A DNA stretch of 56,561 bases. Source: DATLGD01 sp035540755. Lineage in GTDB: Bacteria; Actinomycetota; Actinomycetes; Mycobacteriales; SCTD01. Shown in pieces: positions 35,563 through 44,228 of this stretch; positions within the stretch are counted from its first letter, which is position 1, and the number at the start of each line of letters is the position of its first letter. The stretch is from NCBI GenBank assembly GCA_035540755.1, contig DATLGD010000157.1:1-56561 (forward strand). The letters run 5' to 3'. A program made the position numbers and the translations under genes. A model generated the notes under the pieces. It had not been told where the DNA came from and searched no databases. It saw only the letters and a program-made list of their open reading frames with translations.

Positions 35563-35739
35563 CCGGGCAGCGTAGGAGCGGAGCTCGCCCGCTCGGACGT
35601 CAGGACGGGTCGGGTCCGCAGAAGGCGCGGACCGCGGCGCTGCTGTTGTAGCGAGCAGGTGCTCGTCGCCGTCCGGACGGGGTCGACCACTTGTCTGCCC
35701 AGGGCCCGCACCGGCACACGGCGGCCGCTGCCCGGCGGC

Positions 35740-37179
35740 TCAGCTGTCAGGTCGGGCGGGACGCCAGCTGCCGCCGGCGAAGTCGCCGAACAGCCGCGCC
35801 GCGGCGATCCGCAGGCCGAGGCCGTGGGTCGGGTACGGCGCGATCGTCTGGGCGATCCGTCCGGCGAGCATGCCGGTGCGCATGGCGAGGGCCGCTGTGG
35901 CGGCGATCTCACCGCCCGCCGGCATGACCGCGGTCAGGCCGACCACGCGGTCGAGCACCTGCGCGCGGGCGACCGGGCGCGGGCCGGCGATGAGCTTGAG
36001 GTAGCCGGCGGTGTGCGCGGAGGTCCGGGTGCGGTCCATCTCGTCGACGGCGACGACCGCCACGCGCGCCCGGTCGCCGTAGGCGTCGAACGCCTGCTGC
36101 TCGGTCATCCCGACCCTGCCGACCTCTGGGTGGGTGAACGTCACCCACGGCACGACGCTGTCGTCGAACCGGGTCATCCCGCTGCGCGCTCCGGGCAGGG
36201 CCGCGCGCCTGGCGAAGGCGTTGCCGGCGGCCAGCCGCCCCTGCTCGTCGCCGACGTGGGTGAACTGCAGCGGGCTGGTGCAGTCGCCGGCGGCGAACAC
36301 GCCGTCAGCGGTGGTGCGCAGATAGGCGTCCGTGACCACCTCACCGCGACGCCCGATCTGCACGCCCGCCGCCTCGAGGCCCATCCCCGACGTCGCCGGC
36401 CGGCGTCCGACGGCGACGAACAGGTGGCTGCCGGAGACGGACGTGCCGTCCTCCAGGTGCAGGGTCGGCCCGGCGGTCACGCGCGTCACCTGCGCACCGG
36501 TGCGCACGTCGACGCCGTCGCGCTGCAGCACCTCGCTGAGCACCGCAGCCGCCTCGGGCTCCTCCTTGAGGAGGAGCCGGTCGGCCGCCTCGACCAGCGT
36601 GACCCGGCTGCCCAGCTGCACGAACGCCTGCGCGAGCTCGACGCCGATGGCGCCGCCGCCGAGCACCAGCAGGTGCTCGGGCCGCTCGGTCAGGTCGAAC
36701 AGCGTCCGGTTGTCGAGGTACGGCACCTGGTCGAGCCCGTCGATCGGAGGGACCACCGCGTGCCCGCCCGTTGCCAGCACCACCCGCGACGCCTTCACCG
36801 CCGTGCCGTCCACGTCGACGCTGGTGGGCCCGGTGAAGCGCGCCCAGCCGCGCAGCAGCTCGATGCCCTCCGACTCCAGCCGGGCCGGTGACTCGTCCGC
36901 GCTGATCTGCCCGATGACGTCGTGCACGTGCCGCATCACCGCGGCGAAGGCCACGCCGCCGACCGGTTCCAGACCCCACTTCTGCGCCTCGCGCGCCCCC
37001 GCCACGCGGTGTGCGACGTCGAGCAGGGTCTTGCTCGGCACGCAGCCGAAGTGCGTGCAGTCGCCGCCCGGCTCCGCCTTGTCGACCAGCACCACGGTCC
37101 GGCCCGCCCTGCGCGCCGCACGCGCCGCCGCGAGGCCGGTCGCACCGGCACCGAGCACGATCAGGTCAGGGCTGCGCAT
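35740..37179 (-). CDS. Mercuric-reductase-like FAD disulfide oxidoreductase
   Basis: 479 residues of the pyridine-nucleotide disulfide reductase family. FAD site VLGAGATGLAAARAARR, redox-active CTHFGC in GGDCTHFGCVPSKTL (about 40-54), NAD(P) site VLGGGAIGVELAQAF near 171, and FAAGDCTSPLQFTH. The C-terminal catalytic His of dihydrolipoamide dehydrogenases is replaced (YPTHGLG), as in MerA-like proteins, but there is no HMA domain and no C-terminal Cys pair, so mercury reduction is unlikely. Divergent from the GH15 gene. Confidence 0.85.
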   Translation of the reverse strand: MRSPDLIVLGAGATGLAAARAARRAGRTVVLVDKAEPGGDCTHFGCVPSKTLLDVAHRVAGAREAQKWGLEPVGGVAFAAVMRHVHDVIGQISADESPARLESEGIELLRGWARFTGPTSVDVDGTAVKASRVVLATGGHAVVPPIDGLDQVPYLDNRTLFDLTERPEHLLVLGGGAIGVELAQAFVQLGSRVTLVEAADRLLLKEEPEAAAVLSEVLQRDGVDVRTGAQVTRVTAGPTLHLEDGTSVSGSHLFVAVGRRPATSGMGLEAAGVQIGRRGEVVTDAYLRTTADGVFAAGDCTSPLQFTHVGDEQGRLAAGNAFARRAALPGARSGMTRFDDSVVPWVTFTHPEVGRVGMTEQQAFDAYGDRARVAVVAVDEMDRTRTSAHTAGYLKLIAGPRPVARAQVLDRVVGLTAVMPAGGEIAATAALAMRTGMLAGRIAQTIAPYPTHGLGLRIAAARLFGDFAGGSWRPARPDS

Positions 37180-37351
37180 CTTCGTCCTCCGAGTGGCCGG
37201 GACCGTCGACCGGGAACATCATGGGCCGTCGGGCCACCGGACGCCGCCAGAGCAGGTCCCCGCCACGGCCCTGGCCGCAGGTGGAGGAGTGGCCACCGGG
37301 GGTAGGAGCCCCCGGAGCGCCGCAGGGCATCCCGGGGACGGAGGACGACGC

Positions 37352-39889
37352 ATGAGCCGGACAGCGGAGCCGGCCCCGTCCGGCGAGGCCGTCGGCTGGG
37401 CACCGCCGTTGTCCACCCTGCGGCTGGTCGGTGACGGCCGCTGCGCCGCTCTGCTCGCGCCCGACGCCGATGTGCTGTGGTGGTGCGCCCCGGACTTCGA
37501 CGACCGGCCGCTGTGCTGGCGCCTGCTCGACCCGGCCGGCGGCACCGCCCGCTTCCCGCACCTGCGGTTCGTCGACGCGCGCGACGACCCGGCCGGGCCG
37601 TCGGCGACGACCCTGCTGCGCGACGACGTCGGCGTGCTCGAGGTGCGCGACGGCATCCTCGACCGCGGGGACGGCGTCGTCCTCGTCCGGCTCCTGCGCC
37701 GCCGCCCGGGACAGGGCGGGCCGCGGAACGCCCCCGTCGTGCACGAGCTGCGGCTGGGCGGGTTCGACGCCCCGACGGTGCGCTGGAGCCTCGACGGCGG
37801 GAACGGCACCGGGATCCTCCCTGCTGCGGGCAGGAGCCGGACGCTGCACGTCCGGGGGGGCTCGCACGATCTGCGAGGGGCCGCCCTCGTCACGTCCCTG
37901 GCCGTGAGCGACCAGGCGTGGACGGCGCTCGTCGTCGGAGTCGACGCCGGGCCCGACGGCGAAGCGGACGAGCTGCTCGCCGAGCTCACCGACCGGCAGG
38001 AGGTGGAGCAGCGCCGGTTGGGGCGCAGCCGGCTGCCGCGCCGTCATCCTCAGCGAGCCGTGGACGCCCTCGCGGTGCTGCGGACGTGCACCTCGGCCGC
38101 CACGGGAGCTGTCGTCGCCGCCCCGACGACCAGCCTGCCCGAGGCACCCGGGCACGACCGGCAGTTCGACTACCGGTTCACCTGGCTGCGCGACGCGTCG
38201 CTGTCGACCGCCGTGGCCGCGCTGCTGGGTCAGGGCACGGACGCGCGCCGGTACCTGGCCTTCGTCCGCCGGGTCTGGGGCGACCGGGACATGCTGGCCG
38301 CGCCGATGCTCGACGTCCGCGGGCGCGACGTGCCGGACGAGCGCGAGGTCGACGGCGTCCGCGGCTGGGCGGGCTCGACGCCGGTCCGCGTCGGCAACGG
38401 TGCAAGCGACCAGCTCCAGTACGACTCGGTCGGGCTCTTCGCCGAGGCGGTGTCGGTGCTGGTGCAGGTCGGTGGTCGGCTCGACCGGCACACGTGGGGG
38501 CTGCTGCGCCGCCTGGCCGACTCGGTCGCCGCGGACCGTCCCGACGAGGCCGTGGACAGCAACGGCATCTGGGAGGTGCGCGAGCGTCAGCCGCTCGTCG
38601 ACGGCGACATCGGGCGCTGGCTGGTCCTCGACCGGGCGCTGTGGATCGCGCGGGGATGGCGGCCGTGGACGCGTCGCAGCCACTGGAAGGCGGCGAGGGA
38701 GGCGGTGCGCGGACGCGTCCTGGCGGCCCTCGACGCCGACGGGCTGCTGCCGCAGGCGTACGGCCAGCACCCGCCGGTGCCGGACGCCTCAGCCCTGATG
38801 GCGGTCGCCTTCGGCCTGCTCGACCGCGACGACCCGCGCGCCCCCCGGCTGGTCGACGCGCTGCTGACCCGCCTCGGCGCCGGACCCTTCCTGCACCGCT
38901 ACCCCCCGGGCGGCGACGACGGCTTCTCCGGGGTCGAGGGCGCCTTCCTGCCCATCTCCTTCCTCGCCGTCACCGCGCTGGCGGAGCTCGGGCGGGTGGA
39001 CGAGGCGGAGGAGCGGCTGGACCGGCTCTGCGCGCAGCTCCCGCGGCTGCTCTCCGAGGAGGTCGACCCGCAGACCGGCCAGATGCTCGGCAACACCCCG
39101 CTGGTCTGGAGTCACGCCGAGCTGGCCCGCGCGATCTACGTCCTCGACGCCGCCCGGCGCCGTGAGCGCTGGGGCACCGCCGGGCTGTGGGCGTGGCGGC
39201 TGCAGCGCTACGCCCGGCTGCGCCACGGCCTGCGCGGCACCGATCCCGCCGAGCGCGCCCCGGACGCCGACACCGCTCCCACCGACCGACCCCACCAGGA
39301 GGACCCCGTGAAGCTCCGCGACCGACCCGCCGGACCTCCGGCCGCCAGCATCCGCCCGGGCAGCGGCGGCATCGGCCGCCGCGGGGGCGAGGACGCCGAG
39401 CAGGTGTCCGACGCGCTCCGCCGCGGCAGCAGCCCGTACCTCGACGGAAGGCGTCGCACCGCCGTCCTGCAGATCGCCGCGGCGGCCACCCTGGCGGTGG
39501 TGAACCTCTACCAGTTCGGGGTGCTCAGGTCGGTGCCGGAGCCTTCGCTGCCCGGTCTCGACGCCGGCCGCGTCGACGCCTCCGGCGAGGCCTACCAGGT
39601 GCTCCGCACCCCCGACGCGAGCCTGGGCATCGCCAGCGCGGGCATCTCGCTGGTGCTCGCCGGCATGGGTGGGGCCAGGCGGCACGAGGAGCAGCCGTGG
39701 ATCCCGCTGGCGCTGCTGGCCAAGAGCCTCGTCGATGCCGCCGGCGGCAGCTACCTGTTCGCCGAGCAGCTCACCAAGCACAAGAAGGTGTGCTCCTGGT
39801 GCACCGTCAGCGCCGGTCTGCTGGTCGCGACCGTGCCCGCAGTCCTGCCCGAGGCCCGCGCCGCCTGGAAGGCGTGGCGCGACCGCTGA
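37352..39889 (+). CDS. GH15 glycoside hydrolase (trehalase/glucoamylase-like) continuous with a VKOR-like membrane domain
   Basis: 845 codons without a stop. Residues about 20-630 are GH15: HDRQFDYRFTWLRDAS near 270, STPVRVGNGASDQ near 345, NGIWEVRE near 405 with the acid Glu, and LLSEEVDPQTGQMLGN near 567 with the base Glu. From about 690, four TM helices end in KKVCSWCTVSAG (CxxC near 813), like vitamin K epoxide reductase proteins. An AGGAGG at 39297-39302 sits 5 nt before an in-frame GTG at 39308, so the VKOR part may also be made separately (193 residues). A GGGTAG box precedes the ATG. Confidence 0.8.
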   Translation: MSRTAEPAPSGEAVGWAPPLSTLRLVGDGRCAALLAPDADVLWWCAPDFDDRPLCWRLLDPAGGTARFPHLRFVDARDDPAGPSATTLLRDDVGVLEVRDGILDRGDGVVLVRLLRRRPGQGGPRNAPVVHELRLGGFDAPTVRWSLDGGNGTGILPAAGRSRTLHVRGGSHDLRGAALVTSLAVSDQAWTALVVGVDAGPDGEADELLAELTDRQEVEQRRLGRSRLPRRHPQRAVDALAVLRTCTSAATGAVVAAPTTSLPEAPGHDRQFDYRFTWLRDASLSTAVAALLGQGTDARRYLAFVRRVWGDRDMLAAPMLDVRGRDVPDEREVDGVRGWAGSTPVRVGNGASDQLQYDSVGLFAEAVSVLVQVGGRLDRHTWGLLRRLADSVAADRPDEAVDSNGIWEVRERQPLVDGDIGRWLVLDRALWIARGWRPWTRRSHWKAAREAVRGRVLAALDADGLLPQAYGQHPPVPDASALMAVAFGLLDRDDPRAPRLVDALLTRLGAGPFLHRYPPGGDDGFSGVEGAFLPISFLAVTALAELGRVDEAEERLDRLCAQLPRLLSEEVDPQTGQMLGNTPLVWSHAELARAIYVLDAARRRERWGTAGLWAWRLQRYARLRHGLRGTDPAERAPDADTAPTDRPHQEDPVKLRDRPAGPPAASIRPGSGGIGRRGGEDAEQVSDALRRGSSPYLDGRRRTAVLQIAAAATLAVVNLYQFGVLRSVPEPSLPGLDAGRVDASGEAYQVLRTPDASLGIASAGISLVLAGMGGARRHEEQPWIPLALLAKSLVDAAGGSYLFAEQLTKHKKVCSWCTVSAGLLVATVPAVLPEARAAWKAWRDR
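39308..39889 (+). CDS. VKOR-like membrane thiol oxidoreductase (possible independent internal start)
   Basis: Alternative product of the same frame as the GH15 protein: 193 residues from GTG 39308 behind a perfect AGGAGG. A disordered N-terminus of about 50 residues precedes helices TAVLQIAAAATLAVVNLYQF, LGIASAGISLVLAGMG, WIPLALLAKSLVDAAGG and SWCTVSAGLLVATVPAVLP. Only one CxxC (CSWC) is present; the loop Cys pair of full VKORs is missing, so electrons may come from a separate thioredoxin-like protein. Either the upstream stop was lost, or it is a true fusion. Confidence 0.6.
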   Translation: MKLRDRPAGPPAASIRPGSGGIGRRGGEDAEQVSDALRRGSSPYLDGRRRTAVLQIAAAATLAVVNLYQFGVLRSVPEPSLPGLDAGRVDASGEAYQVLRTPDASLGIASAGISLVLAGMGGARRHEEQPWIPLALLAKSLVDAAGGSYLFAEQLTKHKKVCSWCTVSAGLLVATVPAVLPEARAAWKAWRDR

Positions 39890-39931
39890 CCGCAGCTCGG
39901 CCCTGACCCGCCACCACGACGAGGAGATCTC

Positions 39932-40942
39932 ATGCTCAGCAGGAAGCGCCACGGACCCCCCGGCGTCGCCGTCGTCACCGGCGGTACCGCCGGCATCGGA
40001 CGAGCGGTCGTGCGCGAGCTCGCCGCCCGCGGCTGGGACGTCGCCGTGCTCGCCCGCGGTCGTGACCGGATCGACGACACCGTCCGCGAGGTGCGGGACG
40101 CCGGACGTCGTTCGGTCGGCATCTCGGTCGACGTCGCGGACGCCGCGGCGGTGGACCGCGCCGCCGACGAGGTCGAGGACGCTCTCGGCCCGATCGACGT
40201 GTGGGTGAACAACGCCTTCACCGGAGCCATCTCGTTCTTCGACGAGATCACCCCGGAGGAGTTCGAGCGCATCACCGCCGTGACCTACTTCGGCTACGTC
40301 AACGGAACCCGCGCAGCGCTGCACCGGATGACCCCGCGCAACCGCGGCACGATCATCCAGGTCGGCTCCGCGCTGGCGCACCGCGGCATCCCGCTGCAGA
40401 GCCCGTACTGCGGCGCCAAGCACGCCATCAAGGGTTTCACCGAGTCCGTCCGCGTCGAGGTGATGCACAAGGGCATCGCCGTCGACGTCTGCATCGTCGA
40501 CATGCCGGCGGTGAACACGCCGCAGTTCGACTGGGTGCTGCACCGTGGCATCGACCACCACCCGATGCCGGTCCCCCCGATCTACCAGCCCGAGGTCGCC
40601 GGTCGCGCCGTCGCCCACGTCGCAGAGCACCCGCGTCGCACCATGTGGGTCGGCCTGCCGACGGCGCTGACCGTGCTCGGCAACCGGGTGGCACCCGCGC
40701 TGCTCGACCGCTTCCTGGCCAGGACCAACGTCGAAGGGCAGCAGTCGCCCGACCACGACCCGCCGGCCGACCGGTCGAACACCTGGGAGCCGGTGTACGG
40801 CGCGGAGGTGCAGGCGCGCGGCAGCTTCGACGACAAGGCGCACGCGCGGAGCCCCGAGCTGTGGGTCACCCGGCACCGCGCCCTCGTCGGCGCGAGCCTG
40901 GCCGGAGGGGCGGGGCTGCTGGCCCGGCGGCTGCTGCGGTGA
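39932..40942 (+). CDS. SDR-family oxidoreductase with C-terminal extension
   Basis: 336 residues. VAVVTGGTAGIGRAVVREL at about 12-30, NNAFTG (NNAG variant) near 92, catalytic S in QVGSALAHRG and YCGAKHAIKGFTE. After residue 250 an extension with EPVYGAEVQARGSFDDKA and a C-terminal hydrophobic/basic tail AGGAGLLARRLLR suggests membrane association. ATG 39932 follows GAGGAG. It follows the GH15/VKOR gene by 42 nt and precedes a flavoprotein gene by 22 nt, so probably one operon. Confidence 0.85.
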   Translation: MLSRKRHGPPGVAVVTGGTAGIGRAVVRELAARGWDVAVLARGRDRIDDTVREVRDAGRRSVGISVDVADAAAVDRAADEVEDALGPIDVWVNNAFTGAISFFDEITPEEFERITAVTYFGYVNGTRAALHRMTPRNRGTIIQVGSALAHRGIPLQSPYCGAKHAIKGFTESVRVEVMHKGIAVDVCIVDMPAVNTPQFDWVLHRGIDHHPMPVPPIYQPEVAGRAVAHVAEHPRRTMWVGLPTALTVLGNRVAPALLDRFLARTNVEGQQSPDHDPPADRSNTWEPVYGAEVQARGSFDDKAHARSPELWVTRHRALVGASLAGGAGLLARRLLR

Positions 40943-40964
40943 CCATCACGGCCGACCCCCGTCG

Positions 40965-42593
40965 ATGACCGACGCCGTCGTCGTCGGCGCTGGGCCGAAC
41001 GGCCTGGTGGCGGCGAACCTGCTCGCCGACGCCGGCTGGACCGTTCTCGTCCTCGAGGCCGAGCCGACGCCTGGCGGCGCCGTCCGATCGGAGGAGATCG
41101 CTCCTGGCTTCGTGGCCGACCGGTTCAGCGCGTTCTACCCGTTCGCGGCGGCCTCGCCGGTCGTGCAGTCGCTGCACCTCGACGAGTGGGGGCTGCGCTG
41201 GTCGCGGTCGCCGCTGGTCATGGCGCACCCCCACCCGGACGGGTCGGCGGCGGTGCTCTCGACCGACATGGACGCCACCGCGGCAGCGCTGGACGCCGTC
41301 GTGCCCGGCGACGGTGACGCCTGGCGGGAGCTGGTCGAGCTCTGGGACGCGCTCGGCGACGCGATGCTGCACGCGCTGTTCCGGCCGATGCCCCCGCTGC
41401 GCCCCGCACTCCGGCTCGCCCGGCAGCTGGGGCTGGCCGGCGGCGTGCGCTTCGCCCGGTTCGGCCTCACCCCGGTGCGGGCGATGGCTGCCGAGCGCTT
41501 CGCCGGTCCCGACGCCGGTCTGCTCCTCGCCGGCAACGCCCTGCACAGCGACCTGTCCCCCGAGGCCACCGGCAGCGGGCTCTACGGCTGGCTGCTGGCC
41601 ATGCTCGGTCAGCGGCTGGGCTTCCCGGTGCCGGTCGGCGGGGCGCAGGCGCTCACCGACGCGCTCGTCCGTCGGCTCGAGAGTCGCGGCGGGGCGGTGC
41701 AGTGCGATGTCAGGGTCACGCAGGTCGTCGTGCGCGGCGGCGCTGCCGTCGGCGTCCGGACGGAGGACGGCACCGAGCACCCGGCCCGCCGGGCGGTGCT
41801 CGCCGACGTCGACGCGCCCACGCTGTACCGCCGGCTGCTCGCCGAGGAGCACGTCCCGACGACGCTGCGGCGCGACCTGTCCCGCTTCGACTGGGACTGG
41901 GCCACCGTCAAGGTCGACTGGGCCCTCGACCGGCCCGTGCCGTGGACCGCCGAGGCGGCCCGCGGCGCCGGCACCGTCCACCTGGCCGACGGCATGGACG
42001 GCATGAGCGCCTACACGAGCGAGCTGGCGCGCGGGCTGCTCCCGGCGTCGCGCTTCCTCGTCCTCGGCCAGATGACGACCTCGGACGCCACCCGCTCGCC
42101 GGCCGGCACCGAGTCGGCCTGGGCCTACACCCACGTCCCGCAGCACGTCCGCGGCGACGCCGACGGGGACCTCACCGGGAGCTGGAGCGGTGAGGAGACC
42201 GCCCGCTACGCCGAGCGGATGGAGGCGCAGGTCGAGCGCTTCGCTCCCGGCTTCCGCGACAGCATCCGGGCGCGCAGCGTGCTGTCGCCGCTGGGCCTGA
42301 AGGACGCCGACGGCAACCTGCACCGCGGGGCGCTGAACGGCGGCACGGCGGCGCTGCACCAGCAGCTGGTGTTCCGCCCGACACCCGGCCTCGGTCGCGC
42401 CGAGACCCCGGTGCGCGGGCTGTACCTCGCGTCGGCGTCGGCGCACCCGGGAGGTGGCGTGCACGGCGGTCCAGGCGCCATCGCGGCGCGGACGGCACTG
42501 GCGCACGTGCACCCGGTCCGCCGGGTGGGCGCCGGCCTGCTGGCCGCCGCGCACCGGCACGTGCAGTCGTCCGGCGGCCCCGGCGGCACCTGA
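40965..42593 (+). CDS. Phytoene-desaturase-like FAD oxidoreductase
   Basis: 542 residues. FAD site AVVVGAGPNGLVAANLLADAGW at 4-25 followed by LEAEPTPGGAVRSEE, then PVPVGGAQALTDALVRRLESRGG and the C-terminal LYLASASAHPGGGVHGGPGA, the carotenoid-desaturase/retinol-saturase-like pattern. No carotenoid genes are nearby, so the substrate is probably another isoprenoid or lipid. ATG 40965, 22 nt after the SDR stop. Confidence 0.83.
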   Translation: MTDAVVVGAGPNGLVAANLLADAGWTVLVLEAEPTPGGAVRSEEIAPGFVADRFSAFYPFAAASPVVQSLHLDEWGLRWSRSPLVMAHPHPDGSAAVLSTDMDATAAALDAVVPGDGDAWRELVELWDALGDAMLHALFRPMPPLRPALRLARQLGLAGGVRFARFGLTPVRAMAAERFAGPDAGLLLAGNALHSDLSPEATGSGLYGWLLAMLGQRLGFPVPVGGAQALTDALVRRLESRGGAVQCDVRVTQVVVRGGAAVGVRTEDGTEHPARRAVLADVDAPTLYRRLLAEEHVPTTLRRDLSRFDWDWATVKVDWALDRPVPWTAEAARGAGTVHLADGMDGMSAYTSELARGLLPASRFLVLGQMTTSDATRSPAGTESAWAYTHVPQHVRGDADGDLTGSWSGEETARYAERMEAQVERFAPGFRDSIRARSVLSPLGLKDADGNLHRGALNGGTAALHQQLVFRPTPGLGRAETPVRGLYLASASAHPGGGVHGGPGAIAARTALAHVHPVRRVGAGLLAAAHRHVQSSGGPGGT

Positions 42594-42596
42594 GCC

Positions 42597-43274
42597 TCAG
42601 CGCGCCAGCAGCGCCTCCGCCACCTCCGTCAGGTGCCGGCCGGTGACGTCGGGGCGGTCGAACACGTCCGGCCACGGCGTGCCGGTGCGGTCGACCCGGC
42701 CGGTGGCCATGCCGACCGCCCGCGCCCCCATCAGGTCCCAGGGGTGGACGGCCACCATCGCGCACCGCTCGAGCGGGACACCGCAGGTGCGGGCGGCGTA
42801 GGCGTACGCGTCCGGGTGCGGCTTCCACCGACCGGCGTCGTCGACCGACAGCCGCTGCTCCACGAGGTCGGCGACACCCGCCCGTTCGAGCAGCTGCTCG
42901 GACTGCGGGAGCGAGCCGTTCGTGAGGGTGACGACGCGCAGCCCACCGTCGGCGAGGGCGCGGACGCCGGCCGGCACGTCCGGGTGCACGTCCAGTCGAG
43001 GGATGCCGTCGAGCACGTGCTCGACGGCGTCGTCGAGCCGGCGGGTCAGGTCCCGACCGCTGAGCAGGCCGCGGAGCACAGCCGCGCCGATCGCCGGGAA
43101 CGGCTGCGCCCGCCCCGCCGCGGCGAGGGCGAACCCGTCGCGCAGGACGGCGGCGAACCAGGTGTCCAGCAGGTGCTCCGGCGCGCCGACGTCGCCGAAC
43201 CTGGCGCGCAGCGGCGTGAGGTCCGACAGCGTCTCGTTGACGTCGAGCACGACCACCTCGACGCGACCGCTCAC
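42597..43274 (-). CDS. Haloacid dehalogenase, type II family
   Basis: 225 residues, HAD superfamily. Nucleophile Asp in VVLDVNETLSDL (D10), motif II TLTNGS, motif III Lys in GRWKPHPDAYAYAA, and acidic motif IV AVHPWDLMGARAVGMATG. This pattern matches L-2-haloacid dehalogenases (e.g. DhlB). GTG 43274 overlaps the stop of the alpha/beta hydrolase (GTGA). The pairing suggests a dehalogenation route, but HAD substrates are hard to assign. Confidence 0.8.
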   Translation of the reverse strand: MSGRVEVVVLDVNETLSDLTPLRARFGDVGAPEHLLDTWFAAVLRDGFALAAAGRAQPFPAIGAAVLRGLLSGRDLTRRLDDAVEHVLDGIPRLDVHPDVPAGVRALADGGLRVVTLTNGSLPQSEQLLERAGVADLVEQRLSVDDAGRWKPHPDAYAYAARTCGVPLERCAMVAVHPWDLMGARAVGMATGRVDRTGTPWPDVFDRPDVTGRHLTEVAEALLAR

Positions 43275-44092
43275 CGGCCGGCGACCTCGGCCGCGAGGCT
43301 GCGGATCTCCTCCGCCAGGATGCCGGGATGGTCCTCGGGCGTGAAGTGCTTGCCGCCCTCGATCCGACGCAGAGGAGTGCCGAGGTCACGGGCGAACCGC
43401 TCGCCGTACTCGACCTTCTGGAACTGGTCGGCGACGCCCCACACGACGCGCGCAGGCTTGCCGAGGCCGGGCAGCCTGCCCTGCACGGCGATGGTGTCCC
43501 GGACGTCGAGGGCGGCGACCTGGCGGGCCATCGCGGCCCCGCCGCCGTGCGCGGCGTACGGGCGGTGGTGGACGCCGAGCGCCTCCTTCGCCTTCGCGAC
43601 GTCGTCGTGCCCGCGGGCCAGCAGCACTCCGAAGGCGGGCTTGAGCGCGAGGGCGGGCAGCCGGGCCAGCAGCGGCGCCGTGGCGCGCATCGCCTTGACC
43701 GACGGGATCGGCCAGGAGTCGTAGCCGATCCCGTTGGTGATCAGGATCCCGGCGCACAGGTCGGGCCGCCGCACCGCGGCGATGTGCACGACGCCGCCGC
43801 CCAGGTCGTGCCCGACGAGGGTGACGGGCCCGAGGTCGAGGTGCTCGATCCAGGCGTTGAGCCGGTCGGCCTGGGCGCTCACCGAGATGTCCCGACCCTG
43901 GCCGGCCGGGATGCTCTCGCCGTACCCGGTCATCTCGAAGGCCAGCACGCGCAGGTCGGGCAGCAGCGGCAGCACGTGCCGCCACAGCGCCGGCGAGGTC
44001 GGGATGCCGTGCACGAGCACGACGGGCGTCCCCGCGCCCTGCTCGAGCCAGCGGACGGGTGTCCCGTCGACGGTCGCGGTTCGGCTGTGCAC
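43271..44092 (-). CDS. Alpha/beta hydrolase with Asp nucleophile (haloalkane dehalogenase/epoxide hydrolase-like)
   Basis: 273 residues. VVLVHGIPTSPALWRHV oxyanion region near 24-40, nucleophile elbow LVGHDLGGGVVH with Asp rather than Ser, catalytic His in EGGKHFTPEDHP near 245. An Asp nucleophile is the mark of haloalkane dehalogenases and epoxide hydrolases. GTG 44092 follows GAGGAG; the longer frame upstream lacks coding character. Divergent from a Crp/Fnr regulator and co-translated with a HAD dehalogenase. Confidence 0.8.
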   Translation of the reverse strand: MHSRTATVDGTPVRWLEQGAGTPVVLVHGIPTSPALWRHVLPLLPDLRVLAFEMTGYGESIPAGQGRDISVSAQADRLNAWIEHLDLGPVTLVGHDLGGGVVHIAAVRRPDLCAGILITNGIGYDSWPIPSVKAMRATAPLLARLPALALKPAFGVLLARGHDDVAKAKEALGVHHRPYAAHGGGAAMARQVAALDVRDTIAVQGRLPGLGKPARVVWGVADQFQKVEYGERFARDLGTPLRRIEGGKHFTPEDHPGILAEEIRSLAAEVAGR

Positions 44093-44132
44093 GGGGGCTC
44101 CTCGGGTGGTGTTCGGCGTCGGACGGTCTGCA

Positions 44133-44142
44133 GAACCGGTTC
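44133..44142. promoter_or_regulatory. Perfect palindrome GAACCGGTTC in the divergent promoter region
   Basis: A 10-bp palindrome 41 nt upstream of the hydrolase GTG and 86 nt before the Crp/Fnr ATG. It is the only clear symmetric site in this 136-nt divergent gap. It does not match the classical TGTGA-N6-TCACA Crp box, so assigning it to the adjacent regulator is speculative. Confidence 0.3.
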
Positions 44143-44228
44143 CCACGTCGGCGGCCGGCACTCTCGCCCGGCGAGGCGCATCCGGCCGAATGACACCCAG
44201 GTTGCTCTTCGCGGGCAGGATGCGCCCC

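Noticed and set aside
35563..35739. Possible gene in the gap between the YciO gene and the disulfide reductase
   Set aside because: Only short shadow frames and no ribosome site; nothing supportable was seen.
36332..37351. Upstream extension of the GH15 frame
   Set aside because: Antisense to the disulfide reductase and compositionally non-coding; ATG 37352 has GGAGGA upstream and begins the conserved GH15 N-terminus.
33517..39889. A complete trehalose cycle (OtsA, OtsB, trehalase)
   Set aside because: OtsA is clear and GH15 could be a trehalase, but no OtsB phosphatase is present and GH15 specificity cannot be read from sequence.
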